Positions 8,526 through 16,442 of a stretch of DNA of 64,000 nt are shown one piece after another (the stretch's first letter is position 1; each line of letters opens with the position of its first letter). Below the pieces are notes generated by a model. The model searched no databases, was not told where the DNA came from, and worked only from the letters and a program-made list of their open reading frames with translations. The position numbers were made by a program, and so were the translations under genes. Origin of the DNA: JAGXQV01 sp964451375. Its GTDB lineage: Bacteria; Pseudomonadota; Gammaproteobacteria; Burkholderiales; Sulfuricellaceae. Location of the stretch: positions 39,726 through 103,725 of the forward strand of contig CAYVIN010000005.1 in the NCBI GenBank assembly GCA_964451375.1, given 5' to 3'.

Positions 8526-9485
8526 ATGAACGAAGTCATCGTCAACGATTACGCCGACGCCATCAGCGCCGTCGATGCCCTTTACCACGGACGCCCCGGC
8601 CACAGCGCCATCCATATGGTGATCGAAAATGGCCGGGCCGCCGTGATCGATACCGGCACCAATTATTCGACGCCGTTACTGATCGAGGCCTTGGGCCAGA
8701 AGGACATCGCAGCCGACCAGGTGGATTACGTCATCGTCACCCATGTCCACCTCGACCATGCGGGCGGGGCGGGCGAATGTATGCGGCGTTTTCCCAACGC
8801 CCGGCTGGTGGTGCATCCCAAGGGGGCGCGCCACATGATCGATCCCGCCAAGCTGGTGGCCGGCACAGTGGGTGTGTACGGCGCGGAGAAAACCCGCCAG
8901 GTGTACGGCGATATCTTGCCCATTGCCGCAGAACGGGTGATCGAAGCGCCCGACGATTTCAGCGTGAGCCTGTCCGGGCGCGAACTGCGTTTTCTCGATA
9001 CGCCGGGCCATGCCCGCCATCATTTCTGCGTTTACGACGGGCAAAGCGCCTCGGTGTTTTCCGGCGACGTGTTCGGCCTGTCGTATCGTGAATTCGACGT
9101 GGACGGACAACCCTTCGCATATCCCGCCACCACCCCGGTGCAACTCGAACCCGAGGAATTGCACAAGTCCATCGACCGCCTGCTGGCGCTCGACCCACGC
9201 CAGATATACCTGACCCATTACAGCCGCGTGGACGAACTGGAACGCATGGCCGACGACCTGCACCGCCGTCTCGACGATTTCACCGCGATGGCGCGCGCTA
9301 TCGGCGGGGCAGGCGAGGAACGGCATCGCCGCCTGATGGCGAAGCTGGAAGCCTATCTCCTGGAAAAAATCGACGCCCACGGCTGCACACTGCCCCACGA
9401 AAAATCCCTGCACATTCTCGCCGGTGACGCCGACCTCAATGCGCAGGGCCTGGAAGTGTGGCTGGACAAGCTGGCGGCAAGTTGA
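8526..9485 (+). CDS. MBL-fold metallo-hydrolase
   Basis: 319 residues of a cytoplasmic metallo-beta-lactamase-fold hydrolase. The HxHxDH dizinc motif is THVHLDHAGG at about 75-84; DTPGHARHH and FSGDVFG supply later metal ligands. A helical C-terminal extension (about 220-319) follows. GAGGAA lies 6 nt before the ATG. The stop overlaps the TTG start of the Nudix-ThiE gene. Resembles glyoxalase-II/RNase-Z-like hydrolases of unknown substrate. Confidence 0.88.
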   Translation: MNEVIVNDYADAISAVDALYHGRPGHSAIHMVIENGRAAVIDTGTNYSTPLLIEALGQKDIAADQVDYVIVTHVHLDHAGGAGECMRRFPNARLVVHPKGARHMIDPAKLVAGTVGVYGAEKTRQVYGDILPIAAERVIEAPDDFSVSLSGRELRFLDTPGHARHHFCVYDGQSASVFSGDVFGLSYREFDVDGQPFAYPATTPVQLEPEELHKSIDRLLALDPRQIYLTHYSRVDELERMADDLHRRLDDFTAMARAIGGAGEERHRRLMAKLEAYLLEKIDAHGCTLPHEKSLHILAGDADLNAQGLEVWLDKLAAS

Positions 9486-10432
9486 GCGCCATCGTGGAAG
9501 TGGTCGCCGCCGTCGTGCATCGTGAGGACGGCGAGTTTCTCCTTGCCGAACGGCCCGCAGGCAAAGTCTACGCGGGCTACTGGGAGTTTCCCGGCGGCAA
9601 GGTGGAGCCAGGCGAAACACCTTACCAGGCGCTGGTTCGCGAACTGCACGAAGAACTGGGTATCGAAGTCGAGGCCGCTAGCCCGTGGCTGACGCGCGTC
9701 TACACCTATCCCCACGCCACCGTGCGCCTCAACTTCTTTCGCGTCACGCGCTGGCACGGCGAACCCCACGGCAAGGAAAAGCAGCGTCTTTCCTGGCAAT
9801 ACCCGGACGCGGTAAGCGTTACGCCGCTGCTCCCGGCCAACGGGCCTATCCTGCGCGCGCTGGCCCTCCCGGCGCGGTACGCGATTACCCATGCCGGGGA
9901 ACTCGGACAAGCCGCGTTTTTCGCGCGTCTCGATGCGGCCCTGGCGGATGGCTTGAAACTCATCCAGGTGCGTGAAAAGGAATTGCCGGTTGCGGAACTT
10001 GCCGAATTCACCCGCGAAGTCGTGCGCCGCGCCCATGCCCACGGCGCGCTGGTTCTGCTCAACGGCGATGTTGAAACAGCGCGCGCCTGCGGGGCGGATG
10101 GGGTGCATCTGAGCAGTGCGCGGTTGATGGCGTTACCGCAACGCCCGGAAATCGAATGGTGCGCCGCCTCCACCCACAATGCAGTGGAACTGCAACACGC
10201 CGTCGAGCTTGGTATGGATTTCGTCGTGCTGTCCCCGGTTTACCCGACATTGAGTCATCCGGGGGCCGCGACGCTGGGTTGGCAAGGCTTTGCGGAATTG
10301 GCGGCGGGTAAACCTTTCCCGGTGTACGCGCTGGGCGGAATGCGCAGCGCCGACCTGCCGGCCGCATTACAGGCCGGGGCGCATGGGGTCGCGTTGATGC
10401 GCGACGCGTGGGTTAGCAGAACTGAGGACTGA
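9482..10432 (+). CDS. Nudix hydrolase (MutT-like) fused to ThiE-like thiamine-phosphate synthase domain
   Basis: About 316 residues. The N-terminal domain is an (8-oxo)dGTPase-like Nudix hydrolase: GGKVEPGETPYQALVRELH with EELG completes the Nudix box. From about residue 135 a TIM-barrel domain of the TenI/ThiE family follows, with IQVREKEL, NGDVETA, GADGVHLSS and VLSPVYPT. This fusion is common in beta/gammaproteobacteria beside yacG-zapD. I chose TTG at 9482 because it overlaps the previous stop (TTGA) and gives SAIVEVVAAVV; an in-frame GTG at 9458 is also open. Sanitation of oxidised nucleotides is the likely main role. Confidence 0.88.
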   Translation: MSAIVEVVAAVVHREDGEFLLAERPAGKVYAGYWEFPGGKVEPGETPYQALVRELHEELGIEVEAASPWLTRVYTYPHATVRLNFFRVTRWHGEPHGKEKQRLSWQYPDAVSVTPLLPANGPILRALALPARYAITHAGELGQAAFFARLDAALADGLKLIQVREKELPVAELAEFTREVVRRAHAHGALVLLNGDVETARACGADGVHLSSARLMALPQRPEIEWCAASTHNAVELQHAVELGMDFVVLSPVYPTLSHPGAATLGWQGFAELAAGKPFPVYALGGMRSADLPAALQAGAHGVALMRDAWVSRTED

Positions 10433-10445
10433 GGCTGGTTGGCAG

Positions 10446-10517
10446 GCTGGGGTGAGTGCGCGAACCCCAGCAGTTGTCCCGTTCCCGAAGGTGCTGGGAT
10501 TCGTTCCTCATCCCAGC
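10446..10517. repeat. Tandem pair of REP-like hairpins between convergent genes
   Basis: Two similar stem-loops: GCTGGGGT/ACCCCAGC (10446-10453 with 10464-10471) and GCTGGGAT/ATCCCAGC (10493-10500 with 10510-10517). Similar arms, similar loops and tandem placement look like a BIME/REP-type element and may also end transcription from both convergent genes. No T run is present. Confidence 0.55.
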
Positions 10518-10525
10518 CTACACGG

Positions 10526-10720
10526 TTATTCCATTTGCTCGTCGTCAGGAAGCAAAACGGGGTCGTTAAGCGGAATCCGATAACCTTCCTTCGCCCATTC
10601 GCCGAGATCAATCAACTTGCAACGTTCCGAGCAGAAGGGACGGAAGGGATTGGCGGGCGAGTATTCGGCAGGCTGGTTGCAGGTCGGACAGGCGACGGTG
10701 GGCGGTTTTTTGGGATTCAT
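10526..10720 (-). CDS. yacG: DNA gyrase inhibitor YacG, zinc-binding
   Basis: 64 residues with the four-cysteine zinc finger CPTC (11-14) and CSERC (30-34), then LIDLGEWAKEGYRIP as in all YacG proteins. YacG binds GyrB and inhibits gyrase. It lies downstream of zapD on the same strand, the usual zapD-yacG-Nudix neighbourhood. Full family length and ATG start. Confidence 0.95.
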   Translation of the reverse strand: MNPKKPPTVACPTCNQPAEYSPANPFRPFCSERCKLIDLGEWAKEGYRIPLNDPVLLPDDEQME

Positions 10721-10797
10721 TCAGAGCAACTTGAAAATACAGGCGCCGCAGGCGCGGCTTTCATTAAACACTAAACACTCAAAACTCAACACTGCCG

Positions 10798-11553
10798 TTA
10801 CAAGCTGCACAACGTCATTTCGAATTCAAGGTCGATATCGCAGGTCTTGGGGCGCTGAGGGCCGCCCAGCGCGGTGAAGCGGATATTGATGGCGTATTTG
10901 TTGGCGCTGATTTCCGGGAAGCAGGGGATGTCCCTGGGCAGGCGGACGCGCAACATCTGAACTACCCGGCCCGACAACATTTGCTGGAAAGAACCTTGTA
11001 GCGCGTTGTAACGCAGTGGTTTTCCGCTGTCGCGCAGCATCCGCATAACGATCCGGATGCCATCGTAAATGGGTAACATCGGACTCAGCCAGGTATTCAG
11101 ATCCTTGCGGCGCGTCTCGGCGTGCTGATTCAGCCAGAAATGATAGGAAGGCAGGTCGAATTCGCAAACGCCGCCGGGAATGCTGGTGCGTTGTTTGATG
11201 CTCATCAGCCATTCGTTGTCGCGCAGGTGCTGGCCGACTTTGCCCATCATGCCGTGCAAGGTGTGGACGGTTTTCTCGATATCGGCGAGCAGGGCGTCGA
11301 GCACTTCCTCCGCGATTGCCGGGTTGTTGCGCAACGGTTCGAGCACCTGTTTCTGCCGCTCCATTTCCTGAAGCAGGTCGGACTTGAGATCGGCGCGGCT
11401 CGCTACTTCAATGATTTCAAAGATCGAGAGCAGTGCGGCGTGGTGTTCCAGGCCGGCTTCCTGAGCGATGAAATGATGGACGCGGGCGAACAAATCCTCC
11501 AGCCGAAGCAGGGTGCGTATCCTTTCGTTGAGGGGGTATTCGTATCGAATCAC
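10798..11553 (-). CDS. zapD: Cell division protein ZapD
   Basis: 251 residues of the ZapD (DUF1342) family, which bundles FtsZ filaments at the Z ring. It begins with RYEYPLNERIRTLLRLEDLF and carries the conserved RTSIPGG and LPSYHFWL segments. The start is GTG at 11553 without a clear ribosome site. It probably shares a transcript with yacG, 77 nt downstream. coaE, often upstream in other genomes, is replaced here by a two-component system. Confidence 0.94.
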   Translation of the reverse strand: MIRYEYPLNERIRTLLRLEDLFARVHHFIAQEAGLEHHAALLSIFEIIEVASRADLKSDLLQEMERQKQVLEPLRNNPAIAEEVLDALLADIEKTVHTLHGMMGKVGQHLRDNEWLMSIKQRTSIPGGVCEFDLPSYHFWLNQHAETRRKDLNTWLSPMLPIYDGIRIVMRMLRDSGKPLRYNALQGSFQQMLSGRVVQMLRVRLPRDIPCFPEISANKYAINIRFTALGGPQRPKTCDIDLEFEMTLCSL

Positions 11554-11647
11554 GTTGACCAGGGAGGAATTGTCGCCGGATAAATTTTTCTGATTATACG
11601 AAATTTGAAAAAAATAGGGAGATTTGTGACGAATTTAACAGAACACG

Positions 11648-13048
11648 TCAAATACTCTTTGCGGGTTGCGGTCTTCCGAAAACCACCTTGACTAGCGTAC
11701 CCTGGCCGTCCGGCGGGGTTTCCAGAGTGATCTCGGCCTGGTGAAGATGAACGATTTCCCGCACGATGGACAATCCCAAACCGCTGCCTTCCTCGTTCTG
11801 GCTGACTCGGTAGAAACGCTCGAAAACCAGTTCGCGGGCGTGAGGGGGTATACCCGGCCCGTTGTCTTCGACTTCCAGAGTGGTGGTGTCGCCGCTCCTG
11901 ACGCGCACTGTAACCCGGCTGCCTGGCGGCGAGTAGCGAAGGGCGTTGTCGATCAGGTTGTCGAGCAGCATTTTCAGGCTGAGTTCCTCGCCCGGCAGGA
12001 GAAACGGCTGGGCCGGTTCCTCGAATCCCAGGTCGATTTGTTTGCGGATTGCCACCGGCACCCATTCGCGGGTTGCTTCGCGGGCCAGAACGTTCAGGTC
12101 GATTGGCCGCGCCGCGCCGAGTTTGTCTGCGCCCGGCTCGACGCGCGCCAGGGCGAGCATCTGGTTGACCAGGCGGATGGTGCGTTCGCTGCTGGTGTTG
12201 AGCTGGCGTAGCGCGAGTTGGCGCTGTTCCGGGTCGGGTTCCTTGAGCGCCACAGTGATTTGCGCCTTGAGGCCGGCCAGCGGGGTGCGCAACTGGTGGG
12301 CGGCGTCGGCGATGAAACGTTGCTGAGCGTCGATGGCGGTGGAGAGGCGCGCCATCAGGTCGTTGATGGCGTAAACAATGGGCTGCACTTCCTGGGGCGC
12401 GTTGAGTTCCTCGACCGGGCGCAGGTCGCGGTGCGAGCGGCTGGCGATTTTCTCGCGCAATTGCTGTAGCGGCGAAAGGCCGCGCCCGACTCCCAACCAC
12501 ACGATCAAGGCGGCAAGGAGAATCAGGACGAGTTGGGGCAGGATCATTCCGGCGAGAATCTCGTTGGCGAGAATGTGGCGTTTGTTGAGCGTCTCCGCGA
12601 CCTGCACCAGAACGGGTCGAGGGTCTTCCGGGAGGATCGTGTACAGCGAGGCGATCCGCACTTTGTTGCCGTGCATGAAACCGTCGTGGAATACCGGCAG
12701 ATCGGCAACGAAGCTTTCGCCGGGGGCGGGCAGGGATGAGTCCCCCGCCACCAGTTGGCCTCGGCGTCCGGTCACCTTGAAATACACCCGGTCGTTGACA
12801 TCCGACAGGAGAATTTCCATGGCCGCGCGCGGCAGTTCCACGATGGCCTTGTCTTCCACGATGCGCACCTGCTCGGCGAGCGAGCGGGTTGATTCAAACA
12901 GGGCGCGGTCGTAAGCGACATTGGCGAAATTGATCGCCAGAAAATAGGCGACCACCGAGCCGACTGCCCACAACACCAGCAGCGGCGCGAGCAGCCAGGC
13001 CAGCAGTTTGCGGCGCAGCGACGGGGTTTCAGGCTTCGGGGGCGTCAA
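11648..13048 (-). CDS. Sensor histidine kinase, TctE/QseC-like
   Basis: 466 residues. TM1 at about 14-40, a periplasmic 2CSK_N-like sensor domain (about 41-160) and TM2 at about 164-187 are followed by HAMP-like linker, H-box FIADAAHQLRTPLAGL with phospho-acceptor His251, N-box LLDNLIDNALRYSP and G-boxes DNGPGIP and GSGLGLSI. All catalytic motifs are intact. It overlaps the response-regulator gene by 20 nt. TctE relatives sense tricarboxylates, but the divergent heavy-metal efflux operon makes metal sensing a reasonable alternative (inference). Confidence 0.92.
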   Translation of the reverse strand: MTPPKPETPSLRRKLLAWLLAPLLVLWAVGSVVAYFLAINFANVAYDRALFESTRSLAEQVRIVEDKAIVELPRAAMEILLSDVNDRVYFKVTGRRGQLVAGDSSLPAPGESFVADLPVFHDGFMHGNKVRIASLYTILPEDPRPVLVQVAETLNKRHILANEILAGMILPQLVLILLAALIVWLGVGRGLSPLQQLREKIASRSHRDLRPVEELNAPQEVQPIVYAINDLMARLSTAIDAQQRFIADAAHQLRTPLAGLKAQITVALKEPDPEQRQLALRQLNTSSERTIRLVNQMLALARVEPGADKLGAARPIDLNVLAREATREWVPVAIRKQIDLGFEEPAQPFLLPGEELSLKMLLDNLIDNALRYSPPGSRVTVRVRSGDTTTLEVEDNGPGIPPHARELVFERFYRVSQNEEGSGLGLSIVREIVHLHQAEITLETPPDGQGTLVKVVFGRPQPAKSI

Positions 13049-13700
13049 GCATGTATCCCAGTCCGCGCACGGTGCGGATGGTAATGCCGTATTGATCGAG
13101 CTTGCGGCGCAGGCGGTGCATCAGGACTTCGATGGCGTTGCTGGTGGCCTCTTCGTCCCAGGTGTAGAGGTGTTCGAGCAATTGTTCCTTGCCCACCACC
13201 TTGCCGGCGCGGCGCATCAGGACTTCGAGCAGGCTGAGTTCGCGCGGCGACAGTTCGAGGATTTGCCCGGAAATCCGGGCGCAGCGCGAAGCGACATCGA
13301 AGCTCAGTTCGCCAATGCACAATTCCCCGCTACTGCCTGCCTGGCCGCGCCGCAACAGGGCGCGGATGCGGGCTTCGAGTTCCGGGGTGTCGAACGGTTT
13401 GACCATGTAATCATCCGCCCCCAGATCCAATCCCTTGACCCGGTCGTCAAGCGCGTCGCGGGCAGTGAGGATCAACACCGGCACACTCGACTTGCGGGCG
13501 CGCAGACGGCGCAGCACTTCCAGGCCATCCATGCCGGGCAGGCCGAGGTCGAGAATCACCACATCGTAACTTTCGTTGCTCAACGCCTGGTCGGCCAGCT
13601 CGCCGTTGCCCGCGCAATCTGCCGCGTAGCCCGCCTGGCGCAACGAGCGTGTCAATCCGTCGGCGAGCACCGCATCGTCTTCGATAATCAAAATCCGCAT
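13029..13700 (-). CDS. OmpR-family response regulator, TctD/QseB-like
   Basis: 223 residues: receiver domain 1-115 with acidic pocket EDD (7-9), phospho-acceptor Asp51 in ILDLGLPGMDG and conserved KPF; winged-helix DNA-binding domain 125-220 ending EVLMHRLRRKLDQYG and VRGLGYML. It precedes and overlaps the kinase. It is divergent from the TolC-like gene across 232 nt, so it may control that operon and itself. Confidence 0.94.
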   Translation of the reverse strand: MRILIIEDDAVLADGLTRSLRQAGYAADCAGNGELADQALSNESYDVVILDLGLPGMDGLEVLRRLRARKSSVPVLILTARDALDDRVKGLDLGADDYMVKPFDTPELEARIRALLRRGQAGSSGELCIGELSFDVASRCARISGQILELSPRELSLLEVLMRRAGKVVGKEQLLEHLYTWDEEATSNAIEVLMHRLRRKLDQYGITIRTVRGLGYMLDAPEA

Positions 13701-13932
13701 ATTGCCTCGTAAGTGGCTGGTAAGTTGAAGGCGTTAAGATTAGCGCCAGTTGCCACGTTTTAGGCGTTACGCGGGAAATCGTGGCGGAACGGATTATAGA
13801 GCCTCTTAATGGCGGTCGGAACCGGGCAGGCGGACATTGCGGACACAAGCTGCCATCAATGTTCGGTTTCGACTGCCGCCCCATTTTAGATTTGGCGTTT
13901 TCGGTTTATTTACCCTGCAACTATCAAACTGA
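13701..13932. promoter_or_regulatory. Divergent control region between two-component genes and efflux operon
   Basis: 232 nt without a gene. It holds an imperfect palindrome GGCGTTA-AGAT-TAGCGCC (about 13727-13744) and a second direct copy of GGCGTTA about 35 nt further on. These are plausible binding sites for the adjacent OmpR-type regulator, proposed from symmetry and position only. No convincing -35/-10 pair was assigned. Confidence 0.35.
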
Positions 13933-15213
13933 ATGACGATGCACCGGATTCACCTGCTGTTTCTTGCTTTTCCCCTGTTTTTATCTCCCGCCTGTCCGGC
14001 GGAAAACCTCGCCGGACTTACCTTGGCTGCTGCGGAAGCCCTGTGGGCGGATCACGACCATGAAGTGAAGCTGGCGCGGCGCGCCCTGCAAGGTGCACAG
14101 GCCGACACCCAAAGCGCGGCGCAGCGCCCCAATCCCCAGTTGTCATTGAACGTCAATTCGCTCAGCGCCCAACCCGGCGTGGGCAACGGCGGCCCGCGCG
14201 ACAAGATGATGGATAGCGTGATCGGCCTGTCGCAGACTATTGAGCGCGGCAACAAGCGTGATTTGCGCATCCAGGGTGCACAAGCGCGGGTTGCGGCGGC
14301 GCGTGGCGATTTATCCGACACTACCCGGCAACAACGTCTCGTCCTGCATCAGGCGTATTTCGATTTGTTGGCGGCTCAGGACAAATCACGGATTGCCGAA
14401 GAAAGCGCCGCGCTTTATCGCAAATCGGTGGAAGCCGCTGAAGTACGTCTCAAGGCTGGCGATATCGCGGCGGCGGAAGTGTCGCGACTGCGTGTTGAAG
14501 CCCTGCGCGCCGCCAACGAAGCGCGTCAGGCGTCGGCTGACCGGGAAACCGCCCGGATTGGGCTGGCGTATTTGCTCGGCGTACAGTCTCAGGCCACCGT
14601 TTTGCGCGCCGTCGATGCCTGGCCTGCGCCTGGGGAACTGCCGGTTTTTTCCGAGGAATACGTCGAACGCCGCGCCGATGTGCGCGCCGCGTTGGCGCGG
14701 CTCAACGCCGCCGCAGCAGCCCGTGATCTGGCGCGCGCCCAAACGGTTCGCGACGTGACGGTGGGGGTGCAGTTCGAGCACAACCCCACCGGCAGTACCT
14801 GGGCCTCCAACAGTTACGGGGTGAACGTGGCGCTGCCGCTGTTCTGGAACCATGCTTTTGAAGGCGAAATCCGCCGCGCCGAAGTCGAACTGGATGCGGC
14901 TCGCGAGCAACTCGACAAATCCCGCGCCATGGCCCGCGCCGAACTGGCGAACGCCTGCGCCGGCGTGGCGGCGGCTGTCGATCTGGTGCAGCGCTACGAC
15001 GGCGGCCTGTTGGGCGAAGCGGAGCGCGCCCTGGAAGCGGCGGAATTCGCTTATCGCAAGGGGGCGCTGGGGATCATGGATTTACTGGATGCGCGGCGCA
15101 CCCAACGCGCCGTGTTGCTCGACGCCGTTGCGGCGCGGGCCGCTTACGCCCGGGCGCGAGCCGCCTGGCAGGCCGCCGCCGCGCCGCACCAGGAGGAAAC
15201 CCATACGCCATGA
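13933..15213 (+). CDS. TolC-family outer-membrane channel (CzcC/CusC-like)
   Basis: 426 residues with a signal peptide (HRIHLLFLAFPLFLSPACPA). Two long coiled-coil/beta-strand repeats of the outer membrane efflux family follow, with Ala/Glu-rich helices and FAYRKGALGIMDLLDARR near the end. It forms the outer-membrane duct of a tripartite pump. The stop overlaps the adaptor start (ATGA at 15210). First gene of the C-B-A operon. A second ATG two codons in is possible. Confidence 0.9.
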   Translation: MTMHRIHLLFLAFPLFLSPACPAENLAGLTLAAAEALWADHDHEVKLARRALQGAQADTQSAAQRPNPQLSLNVNSLSAQPGVGNGGPRDKMMDSVIGLSQTIERGNKRDLRIQGAQARVAAARGDLSDTTRQQRLVLHQAYFDLLAAQDKSRIAEESAALYRKSVEAAEVRLKAGDIAAAEVSRLRVEALRAANEARQASADRETARIGLAYLLGVQSQATVLRAVDAWPAPGELPVFSEEYVERRADVRAALARLNAAAAARDLARAQTVRDVTVGVQFEHNPTGSTWASNSYGVNVALPLFWNHAFEGEIRRAEVELDAAREQLDKSRAMARAELANACAGVAAAVDLVQRYDGGLLGEAERALEAAEFAYRKGALGIMDLLDARRTQRAVLLDAVAARAAYARARAAWQAAAAPHQEETHTP

Positions 15214-16337
15214 ACATGACTCAAATCCTGAAGCTGTGCCTGCTCGCGTCAGCGCTTGCCGGATGCGCCGAAAAAGCCGCCGAAGTCGCGGCCCCGCTTG
15301 ATCCCAAGGTGGATGGCGATATCGTGCAGATTCTCGCCAGGGAAAGCGCCTCTTTCATCAAGGTCGAAGCCGCCACTGCCGAAGGCGGCGGCAGCCTGCG
15401 CCTGCCGGGCCGGCTGGTCTGGAACGAAGACCGCACGGTGCGGGTGATGCCGCCGCTTAGCGGGCGGGTGTTGCGTATCCACGTCCAGTCCGGGCAGAAG
15501 GTTGCCGCCGGGCAAGCCTTGCTGACCCTGTCCTCGGCGGATTTCGGCCAGGCCGAAGCGGAATGGCGCAAGGCGCAGGTGGATGCCGATTTGGCGCAAC
15601 GCGGCGAAGTCCGCAACCGGGAATTGTTTGAAGCCGGGGCCATCGCCCGTAAGGATTGGGAACAAAGCGCCGCCGATGTGGCGCGCAGCCGCGCCGAGCT
15701 GGCGCGCAGCGAAGCGCGCCTGAAGGCGCTGGGCGGCAGCCGCAGCAATCAGGAATACACCCTCACCAGCCCGTTGTCCGGCATCGTGGTGGAACGCAAC
15801 GTCAACCCCGGCCAGGAATTACGCGCCGATGCGCCGCCCGTCGCGCCGCTGTTCGTGGTGACCGACCCGACTTCCCTGTGGTTGCAGGCCGATGCCCGCG
15901 AAAGCGAGGCGGCGCTGCTCAACGTCGGGAATACCGTGCAGGTGGAAGCGCCGCCGCTGCCCGGCTCGTATCCGGCGAATATCGAACAGGTCGCCGATTT
16001 TGTCGATCCGTTGACCCGCACCGTGCGTCTGCGCGCCCGCCTGGACAATCCTCAACGCCAGCTCAAGGGCGAAATGTTCGTCACCGTAGCGATTCCCACC
16101 CCCACCGGCGGCAAACCCCAAGTCCCCGCCAAAGCGGTATTCCTGCTCGGTGAAAAGCGCTACCTGTTCGTCGAGGTGGCGCCTGGCAAATACCGCCGCC
16201 AGATCGTCCGCACCGGCCCCGAGCGCGATGGCAAGGTGGCCGTTGTGGAAGGCGTCGAACCCGGAACGCGGGTGGTGGTGGAGGGGAATTTGTTGTTTAC
16301 CCGGCTTTTTCCCGCGCTCCCTGGGAGTAACAAGTGA
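15210..16337 (+). CDS. RND efflux periplasmic adaptor, lipoprotein (CzcB-like)
   Basis: 375 residues. The lipobox LAGC with Cys19 predicts a lipid-anchored protein. The membrane-fusion-protein order is visible: barrel-sandwich half LSGRVLRIHVQSGQKVAAGQ, helical hairpin, second half LTSPLSGIVVERNVNPGQ, then beta barrel and membrane-proximal domain. It connects the RND pump to the TolC-like channel. It lacks an extra N-terminal His-rich domain, so substrate cannot be read from it. Confidence 0.9.
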   Translation: MNMTQILKLCLLASALAGCAEKAAEVAAPLDPKVDGDIVQILARESASFIKVEAATAEGGGSLRLPGRLVWNEDRTVRVMPPLSGRVLRIHVQSGQKVAAGQALLTLSSADFGQAEAEWRKAQVDADLAQRGEVRNRELFEAGAIARKDWEQSAADVARSRAELARSEARLKALGGSRSNQEYTLTSPLSGIVVERNVNPGQELRADAPPVAPLFVVTDPTSLWLQADARESEAALLNVGNTVQVEAPPLPGSYPANIEQVADFVDPLTRTVRLRARLDNPQRQLKGEMFVTVAIPTPTGGKPQVPAKAVFLLGEKRYLFVEVAPGKYRRQIVRTGPERDGKVAVVEGVEPGTRVVVEGNLLFTRLFPALPGSNK

Positions 16338-16360
16338 GCGGGGGCGTCCATTCCGCTCAA

Positions 16361-16408
16361 TGGAGCGCCGGCATCCTGCCGGCAGGCCGGCGGGACACCG
16401 GCGCTCCA
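16361..16408. repeat. Dispersed palindromic repeat, complete copy
   Basis: An 11-bp inverted repeat (TGGAGCGCCGG at 16361-16371 with CCGGCGCTCCA at 16398-16408) encloses a CTGCCGGCAG palindrome. The first 26 nt recur exactly at 40444-40469. It sits in the 105-nt gap between adaptor and pump genes and may act as a processing or attenuation hairpin in the operon mRNA. Confidence 0.7.
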
Positions 16409-16442
16409 GTGTTTACCAGCGTTTCACCGCACGGAAAATGAA

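Noticed and set aside
11550..12500. 316-codon minus-strand frame overlapping the sensor kinase
   Set aside because: Arg/Pro-rich out-of-frame translation of the kinase, whose own frame has H, N and G boxes.
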